Positions 6,357 through 10,382 of a stretch of DNA of 10,382 bases are shown here, one piece after another. The notes under the pieces were generated by a model. That model saw only the letters and a list, made by a program, of their open reading frames with translations, was not told the DNA's origin and made no database searches. Source of the DNA: Acidimicrobiia bacterium (GTDB taxonomy: Bacteria; Actinomycetota; Acidimicrobiia; Spongiisociales; UBA5794); NCBI GenBank assembly GCA_030598905.1, contig JAUVPA010000035.1, positions 1 through 10,382 on the forward strand, in the 5' to 3' direction. Every line of letters starts with the position of its first letter. The first letter of the stretch is position 1. A program made the translations under genes and the position numbers.

Positions 6357-7421
6357 TCAGTCCTCGAGGTCGCTGGCAAGCCTCACTTCGTCGAGACGAT
6401 CGAGATGGGTGCGCACTTGGCCGGCGCGCACCGCACCGACTCCCTCGACCTCGGAAAGCTGATCCACTGGGGCATCAAGTAGTCGCTGCAGCGTGCCGAA
6501 TCGGTGGATCAGCGCCGAACGTACCGAGGCCGGAAGCCGCGGGACGCCCGCCAGCGCTCGCGCCCCGCGTGGATGCACCGACTCGTCGAGAGGCGTCAGG
6601 CCGAGTGCCGTTGCGACGGTCTGGGTGTGGTAGAGGTCCTCGTTGTCGAGTTCGTTCAGCCGGGCATAGACGCTCGAACCCTTGCGGGGTCGCCGCCGCT
6701 GGTAGTCGTAGTTGACGAGTTCGGTGAGCAGCTCGACCCCTGCCACCAGGTCTGATGCCTGGATACGAATCAAAGATGCCTCATCCCCAAGCTCGACGGC
6801 CAGCGTCTCCAGATCCGACAACAGCCTGAGGATCAGTGCTGCACGCTGGATCACGATCACAGCGTCCCGGAGCAGGACAACATCGTCGATCTCGTACCGG
6901 GTCAGGCGCTCCTCCGCCTCGTCCATCTGGCGCCGCAAGCGCTCCAGCGACTGAAGGCGTTGGTTCGCCTCAGTCAGAAGAGACGTTGGGTTCTGGAGCG
7001 GGAATCGGTCGCCACCGGTGTAGACGACGGCGAATCGCCGGCCCTCCTCGGAGACTGCCAGCACCGGCCGGCCGGTCTGTAGTGCCAGGCGCTCTGCCGT
7101 TCGGAAACGAGTACCGGTTTCGTCGGTCCGGATCGTCGGATCAGGGATGAAATGTACGTTGGCGGCAGAGATGATGCCGCTCTCGTCGTCGACGACGATG
7201 CCGCCATCCATCTTCGCCAATTCGGCGATCCGTTGCGCAGTGAAAGGAGCAGCGTCGAGGCGAAAGCCGCCCGAAGAAACGGATTCGATGTCGTCACCAA
7301 ACCCGACCACGATGAGGGCACCGGTCCCCTGTCGGAGAATCAACTCCACCGCGTCACGCAGCGGGGTTCCAGGAGCAAAACGCCGCAGTACATCGAGCGG
7401 CACGGCGGACTTGGGCATCAT
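6357..7421 (-). CDS. disA: DisA: diadenylate cyclase / DNA integrity scanning protein (variant active-site motifs)
   Basis: The 354-residue protein has the full DisA layout. Residues 5-145 are the DAC domain that makes c-di-AMP from two ATP, with TGALIVVG (33-40), GGFRLD (51-56) and ANVHFIPDP (87-95). A helical linker follows (150-285), then a helix-hairpin-helix DNA-binding domain (about 288-345, with GVPRLP and VEGVGAVRAGQV). DisA forms an octamer that scans DNA and lowers c-di-AMP synthesis at branched structures. Two catalytic motifs deviate: the usual DGA reads DGG (72-74) and the usual RHR reads RFR (105-107), though GTR and TAER around it are intact. D72 remains. Cyclase activity may therefore be altered or lost, while the DNA-binding part looks normal. 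The ATG at 7421 is followed at once by a second ATG; either could be used. It sits 38 bases after radA, its usual partner, and 84 bases before carD. Confidence 0.95.
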   Translation of the reverse strand: MMPKSAVPLDVLRRFAPGTPLRDAVELILRQGTGALIVVGFGDDIESVSSGGFRLDAAPFTAQRIAELAKMDGGIVVDDESGIISAANVHFIPDPTIRTDETGTRFRTAERLALQTGRPVLAVSEEGRRFAVVYTGGDRFPLQNPTSLLTEANQRLQSLERLRRQMDEAEERLTRYEIDDVVLLRDAVIVIQRAALILRLLSDLETLAVELGDEASLIRIQASDLVAGVELLTELVNYDYQRRRPRKGSSVYARLNELDNEDLYHTQTVATALGLTPLDESVHPRGARALAGVPRLPASVRSALIHRFGTLQRLLDAPVDQLSEVEGVGAVRAGQVRTHLDRLDEVRLASDLED

Positions 7422-7459
7422 CGCCGCCGGAGGCTAGCGGAAGACCTCCCTCCCGGCCG

Positions 7460-8755
7460 TCACCGAACGAGACCCAGTTGTCGAACCCGATCGTCTCCGA
7501 GACTCAGCAGGCTCACGGCCTCTTCGATCCGACGCACCCCCTCCCCAGGAGCAAGAATCTGATCGACGCCGAAGCGGTGGACCTCTCGACGGCGGGCATC
7601 GGAACGCACCACCGACCGTAACTCTCCGGTGAGCCCGACCTCTCCCCAGGCGGCTGCCGACCCGACCGGCTCCGCCGACACCGACGACGCGACGGCAAGA
7701 GCTATCGGCAGATCCGCGGCGGGCTCGGCGATGCGAACCCCGCCCATGACCGACAAATACACGTCGTGGCCCCGTGTCGCGACACCGGCGTGTCTCTCGA
7801 GCACGGCGAGCACTTGGTGCAGCCGAGCCGGAGGCACCCCCTTTGCGCTCCGTCTCGGCTGCGGATGGTCGGTTCGGACCGTGAGCGCTTGCACCTCGAC
7901 AAGCATCGACCGACGTCCATCGACTGTCGGAAACAACACGCTGCCGGGAGCAGTGGCGTCGCGTCCATCGACAAGCGCTGTACTTGGATCAGGCACGGTT
8001 TCGAGCCCGAACTCGGTCATGGCAAAGACACCGATCTCGTTCACAGAGCCGAACCGGTTCTTGGAGGCTCGGAGGAAACGCAGCCCAGCATCGGTTTCAC
8101 CGTCCAGAGACATCACCACGTCCACCATGTGCTCGAGCAGCTTGGGGCCGGCGATCGATCCATCCTTGGTGACGTGTCCGATCAAAAGCACGGGCACGTC
8201 CGAGTCCTTCGCGAAGGTGATCAGAGCTGCCGCGGCGCCACGCACCTGAGAGGGTCCACCGATCCCGTTGCCCGAGCCCGCCTCAACGGTCTGAATCGAG
8301 TCGACGACGAGCAAGCCAGGTTTCACCGAGGCTGCTTGGGAAACGATGCCGGCAACCGTTCTCTCGCTCGAAATGAGCACGGCCGACAGGTCGGTACCGA
8401 TGCGTCGGCCCCGCATGCCAACCTGATGGGCCGACTCCTCACCCGACACGACGAGTGTGGGGGCGCCGTCCGTCGCCATAGACGCCGCCAGCTGCAGCCC
8501 AAGAGTGGACTTCCCGATGCCCGGTTCTCCACTCAGCAACAAGGCCGCGCCGGGAACGACGCCGCCGCCGAGGACACGATCCACTTCGAGATGGCCGGTC
8601 TTGGCTCGTCGTTCATCGCCGACCGGCACCAGAGGCACGGCGTTGCCGACCGAGGTCGCCGCCGTTTCTTCGAGCGCTCCCCCGGTACATCGGGGGCAGA
8701 AACCCATCCATCGAGCGGTCTGGTAGCCGCACGAGGTGCAGCGATAGGTGGTCAT
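7460..8755 (-). CDS. radA: RadA (Sms) DNA repair and branch-migration ATPase
   Basis: RadA is a RecA-like hexameric helicase that extends heteroduplexes and processes branched recombination intermediates in the cytoplasm. At 431 residues it is slightly short but complete. Domains in order: a four-cysteine zinc finger C6-X2-C9-X10-C20-X2-C23; a RecA-type core with Walker A GEPGIGKST (76-84) and Walker B LLVVDS (148-153); the RadA-specific KNRFG motif (232-236); and a Lon-protease-like C-terminal domain (about 285-431, DVYLSVMGGVRIAEPAADLP) which in RadA lacks protease activity. The ATG has GAAGGG (8762-8767) 6 bases upstream. Pairing with disA is conserved in Bacillus and mycobacteria, and DisA is known to interact with RadA in B. 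subtilis. It is the first gene of the minus-strand cluster. Confidence 0.96.
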   Translation of the reverse strand: MTTYRCTSCGYQTARWMGFCPRCTGGALEETAATSVGNAVPLVPVGDERRAKTGHLEVDRVLGGGVVPGAALLLSGEPGIGKSTLGLQLAASMATDGAPTLVVSGEESAHQVGMRGRRIGTDLSAVLISSERTVAGIVSQAASVKPGLLVVDSIQTVEAGSGNGIGGPSQVRGAAAALITFAKDSDVPVLLIGHVTKDGSIAGPKLLEHMVDVVMSLDGETDAGLRFLRASKNRFGSVNEIGVFAMTEFGLETVPDPSTALVDGRDATAPGSVLFPTVDGRRSMLVEVQALTVRTDHPQPRRSAKGVPPARLHQVLAVLERHAGVATRGHDVYLSVMGGVRIAEPAADLPIALAVASSVSAEPVGSAAAWGEVGLTGELRSVVRSDARRREVHRFGVDQILAPGEGVRRIEEAVSLLSLGDDRVRQLGLVR

Positions 8756-8781
8756 TCGTCACCCTTCGTCGTTGTCTGACC

Positions 8782-8787
8782 AAGGTA
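8782..8787 (-). promoter_or_regulatory. Candidate -10 element for the radA-disA cluster
   Basis: TACCTT on the minus strand fits TANNNT and lies 26 bases before the radA ATG, leaving a leader of about 20 bases that contains the GAAGGG ribosome site. I see no clear -35. The heptad repeat arrays begin about 20 bases further upstream. Confidence 0.3.
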
Positions 8788-8808
8788 TCGAGGGGGTGCG
8801 ACAGAAAT

Positions 8809-8882
8809 GGCTGTCGGCTATCGGCTCTCAGCTATCGGCCAGAAAATTGCAGCCGACAGCCGATTGCTGACAGCGGGTAGCT
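8809..8882. repeat. Inverted pair of degenerate heptanucleotide arrays
   Basis: The left arm (8809-8840) is GGCTGTC, GGCTATC, GGCTCTC, AGCTATC, then GGCC: four tandem 7-base units of consensus RGCTNTC. After a 7-base spacer AGAAAAT, the right arm (8848-8882) holds units in reverse complement: TGCAGCC, GACAGCC, GATTGCT, GACAGCG, GGTAGCT. Bases 8809-8819 and 8851-8861 are a perfect 11-bp inverted repeat, and because the units repeat every 7 bases the arms can pair in several registers. This occupies the gap between radA and the small membrane ORF. It has no coding signal. It is not a CRISPR array: units are too short and there are no spacers. Confidence 0.8.
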
Positions 8883-8906
8883 GCTGACCGACGTCAGTCG
8901 GGCAGC
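8880..8906 (-). terminator. Possible bulged hairpin at the end of the small membrane ORF
   Basis: CCGAC (8888-8892) pairs with GTCGG (8897-8901) around GTCA, and GCTGC (8880-8884) with GCAGC (8902-8906), with a 3-base bulge on the left side. The structure overlaps the stop codon of the small ORF. There is no T-run, so a terminator role is weakly supported. Confidence 0.2.
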
Positions 8907-9019
8907 CTGAGGATCATCCAGCGGATGACGTAGGCAAGACCAAAAACCAGTAACCAGAAGAAAAAGAGCCCGAAGAAGTTCCACTGCTCGGCCACGCTCA
9001 CAAGCGAGAAAAACGACAT
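8894..9019 (-). CDS. Probable 41-residue single-helix membrane protein
   Basis: The ORF reads MSFFSLVSVAEQWNFFGLFF and continues FWLLVFGLAYVIRWMILRLPD. One long hydrophobic helix (about residues 15-37) ends in a basic/aromatic border (RW, R), as in small inner-membrane proteins. I do not recognise a family. Third codon positions are mostly G or C, as in the neighbouring genes. The frame is open further upstream to 9280, but that part overlaps the divergent gene at 9092 and has an unlikely composition, so the ATG at 9019 is preferred. TATTGT (9027-9032, minus strand) is a TANNNT -10 candidate only 7 bases ahead of the ATG, which suggests a leaderless message; there is no Shine-Dalgarno. It is divergent from the zinc-ribbon gene, with 72 bases between. 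Confidence 0.5.
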   Translation of the reverse strand: MSFFSLVSVAEQWNFFGLFFFWLLVFGLAYVIRWMILRLPD

Positions 9020-9026
9020 CAATGGC

Positions 9027-9032
9027 ACAATA
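9027..9032 (-). promoter_or_regulatory. Candidate -10 element for the small membrane ORF
   Basis: TATTGT on the minus strand fits TANNNT and ends 7 bases before the ATG at 9019, a placement expected for leaderless transcription. No -35 was identified. Confidence 0.3.
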
Positions 9033-9091
9033 CAGGGTGGCGCGCCTAGGCCGACCTTGATCTCCACGAGGCGCACCACCCGAGGACCAAT

Positions 9092-9940
9092 ATGACAGAC
9101 GATCGCGACAACCAATTCGACGACCTCTTCGAGCCGTTCGAGCTGCCAGACGCGCCCCCGGAAACCGAACCACCCCGCACTTCGGGCGGGCGAAATACGG
9201 CCGAGACCGCCGAGCAACCCGCCATCGGCGCCGTCATGTGCCCGTCGTGCGGCGCATCCAACCCCGATTTCAATCGCCATTGCGAGCAGTGCGGCGCCCG
9301 TCTGAGCCAGGATCCCCTCCCCATCGCTCCCCCTCCCATGTCGAGGACGTCGCCGGGAGGAAGAGCGCTGGGAGTTCTCGCAGCAGTCGTGCTCGTCGTA
9401 GCCCTAGGGGCACTTATGTTCAACATCTTCCGCGGTGGTAGCGAGGATCCCACTGCCGCAAGCACTTCGTCGACAACTTCATCCTCGACCATCCCGCCGG
9501 TGGTGACCGAGGTGTTCGCCAGCTCCGTGGAGGCCTCGTCCGAGCTCCAGGGCTGGGAAGCGACGAACCTCATCGACGGTGACCCCAGCACTTCGTGGAA
9601 CGACGAAGGGCTGCGGGGCAAGGATGCGTGGCTCCGGTTCCGATTCCCGCGGCCCGTCACGCTCAAGGAAATCGCCTTCCAGAACCTCGAGGACGAGGTT
9701 CGCTTCAAGCGAAATTACAAGATCCAGGGTTTCTCGATCACCGTGGACGACTTGCCAGTGGAGATCAACCTTCGCCTCGATAACACCAACCAAGAGCAAC
9801 GGGTTCAGGTGGCGAGCCTCGAAACAACGGACCTGTTGGTCCGTGTGCTCTCCACATTTACGGCCGAGTCGGCGGACGACCAGCCGCCGTTTGATGAGCT
9901 CGCCCTCCAAGGCGTCCGCTTCTTCGGCACCGAGCGTTAG
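9092..9940 (+). CDS. Zinc-ribbon, single-TM protein with extracellular discoidin-like (NADase-type glycan-binding) domain
   Basis: The 282-residue protein has an acidic, proline-rich N-terminus (1-45), a zinc ribbon C50-X2-C53-X10-C64-X2-C67 (CPSCGASN, then CEQCGARL), a single transmembrane helix (about 91-112, ALGVLAAVVLVVALGALMF), a Ser/Thr-rich linker (120-135), and a C-terminal beta-sandwich from about 140. That last part contains ASSELQGWEATNLIDGDPST with the W-N-D that follows, then AWLRFRFPRPVTLKEIAFQN, the pattern of the discoidin/F5-8 type C superfamily known in databases as NADase-type glycan-binding. The topology implied is zinc ribbon inside and sugar-binding-like domain outside. 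The function is unknown. ATG 9092 has GAGGA (9082-9086) 5 bases upstream. The stop codon lies in the left arm of the terminator-like repeat. Confidence 0.8.
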   Translation: MTDDRDNQFDDLFEPFELPDAPPETEPPRTSGGRNTAETAEQPAIGAVMCPSCGASNPDFNRHCEQCGARLSQDPLPIAPPPMSRTSPGGRALGVLAAVVLVVALGALMFNIFRGGSEDPTAASTSSTTSSSTIPPVVTEVFASSVEASSELQGWEATNLIDGDPSTSWNDEGLRGKDAWLRFRFPRPVTLKEIAFQNLEDEVRFKRNYKIQGFSITVDDLPVEINLRLDNTNQEQRVQVASLETTDLLVRVLSTFTAESADDQPPFDELALQGVRFFGTER

Positions 9941-9980
9941 TGGTCTGTCGCCTAATTGATGCCGCGGCGACAGACCACTA
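9938..9980. terminator. Bidirectional terminator: perfect 15-bp inverted repeat containing both stop codons
   Basis: TAGTGGTCTGTCGCC (9938-9952) and GGCGACAGACCACTA (9966-9980) are perfect reverse complements around a 13-base loop. The first three bases are the TAG stop of the plus-strand gene, and the last three are the TAG stop of the minus-strand ABC permease gene, so the repeat spans exactly the whole gap. A shared terminator between convergent genes is the simplest reading. There is no T-run outside the stem on either side. A very short transposon-like remnant flanked by TA is an alternative. Confidence 0.7.
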
Positions 9981-10382
9981 GTCCTTGATGTAGGGCTGGC
10001 CGTCTGCGGCGGGCGGCCGTGCTCGGCCGACCACACCGGCTACCACGATGATCGTGACGATGTAGGGCGTCATCGAGAGGAACTCCGACGGTATGGGGGT
10101 CCCCAGAATGCCCAGCTTCTGCTGGAGAGCGCGCGCGAAGCCAAACACCAATCCCGCCCCGAGAACACCGAGCGGCATCCAACGGCCAAAGATCATTGCG
10201 GCGAGGCCAATGAAGCCGATGCCGGCTGTGAGGTTCTCTTCGAAGCGAGAAACCTGGGCAAGCGTGAGGAACGCGCCACCGAAACCGGCGATGAATCCAC
10301 CGTAGATCACGTTGCGGTAACGGGTGCGATATACGTTGATGCCGACTGTGTCCGCCGCTTTCGGGTGCTCTCCAACCGAGCG
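9978..10382 (-). CDS. C-terminal part of an ABC transporter permease, BmpA-associated nucleoside/simple-sugar type (5' truncated)
   Basis: The minus-strand frame is open from the window edge to TAG at 9978-9980, giving about 134 residues. At the edge it reads RSVGEHPKAADTVGINVYR, the cytoplasmic loop characteristic of BPD_transp_2 permeases of the YufQ/NupQ type, which couple to the ATPase. Hydrophobic segments follow (VIYGGFIAGFGGAFLTL, the IGFIGLAAMIFGRW segment and PYIVTIIVVAGVVGR), ending in a short basic/proline cytoplasmic tail. Such permeases work with a partner permease, a double ATPase and a BmpA-type lipoprotein to import nucleosides; that is family knowledge, and no other component is in the window. 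A GTG at 10310 is not the real start, because the conserved loop lies upstream in frame. Confidence 0.88.
   Translation of the reverse strand, partial: RSVGEHPKAADTVGINVYRTRYRNVIYGGFIAGFGGAFLTLAQVSRFEENLTAGIGFIGLAAMIFGRWMPLGVLGAGLVFGFARALQQKLGILGTPIPSEFLSMTPYIVTIIVVAGVVGRARPPAADGQPYIKD

Noticed and set aside
5367..6482. A long plus-strand open frame rich in Arg/Leu/Gly repeats, and other plus-strand frames, opposite carD
   Set aside because: The repeats are the complement of the lysine/alanine-rich carD tail; CarD on the minus strand is unmistakable, and the plus frame has no recognisable domain or ribosome site.
7766..8779. A 337-codon plus-strand frame opposite radA
   Set aside because: RadA motifs cover the minus strand throughout; the plus frame shows no family pattern.
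8809..8882. CRISPR-like repeat array
   Set aside because: Units are 7 bases, degenerate and without spacers, and no cas gene is present.
9020..9280. Upstream extension of the small membrane ORF to give 128 residues
   Set aside because: It would overlap the start of the divergent gene by nearly 190 bases, and the added part is not protein-like; the promoter-like TATTGT also lies inside it.
9046..9708. A 220-codon minus-strand frame opposite the zinc-ribbon/discoidin gene
   Set aside because: Low-complexity Ser/Arg composition; the plus-strand gene has a ribosome site, zinc ribbon, membrane helix and domain pattern.
9938..9980. Miniature transposon (MITE) with TA duplication
   Set aside because: At 43 bases it is too short for a typical element and contains both stop codons; terminator is the simpler reading, though the alternative is kept in the findings.

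Overview
The window is a GC-rich bacterial chromosome segment, most likely from an actinobacterium. The evidence is the CarD regulator, the actinobacterial type DisA, the codon use, the GTG starts and the TANNNT-type -10 elements close to start codons. The lysine/alanine-rich CarD tail and the overall gene set make me think of Acidimicrobiia or a related uncultured lineage, but that is an inference.

Layout. Positions 1-220 hold the C-terminal end of an SGNH-type acyltransferase (+). A tRNA-Thr(UGU) on the minus strand follows one base later. From about 8755 down to 353 the minus strand carries a conserved housekeeping cluster read right to left: radA (DNA recombination/repair), disA (c-di-AMP synthesis/DNA scanning), carD (RNA polymerase-binding regulator with a long histone-H1-like tail), a YacL-type PIN/TRAM membrane protein, ispDF (bifunctional isoprenoid enzyme), cysS (Cys-tRNA synthetase) and rlmB (rRNA 2'-O-methyltransferase). 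One gene breaks the run: a glycerophosphodiester phosphodiesterase (2515-3234) on the plus strand, divergent from cysS and convergent with ispDF. From memory, the order radA-disA-yacL-ispD-ispF-...-cysS-...-rlmB is that of Bacillus, and the carD-ispD-ispF-cysS-rlmB order is that of mycobacteria, so the window looks like a union of the two arrangements.

The right part, 8756-10382, is accessory. It has an inverted pair of degenerate heptanucleotide arrays, a probable 41-residue single-helix membrane protein (minus), a zinc-ribbon/transmembrane/discoidin-like protein (+), a perfect 15-bp inverted repeat whose arms contain the stop codons of two convergent genes, and the C-terminal part of a BmpA-associated (nucleoside-type) ABC permease running off the window.

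Points that stand out: DisA has RFR where the family has the catalytic RHR motif, and DGG where it has DGA; CarD carries a lysine-rich tail of about 83 residues with no acidic residues, built partly by an exact 30-bp tandem duplication; the IspF half of IspDF has Thr at the position of the active-site-loop His; and the heptad arrays form a large slip-register hairpin. I see no CRISPR array, IS element, phage gene or obvious defence system.
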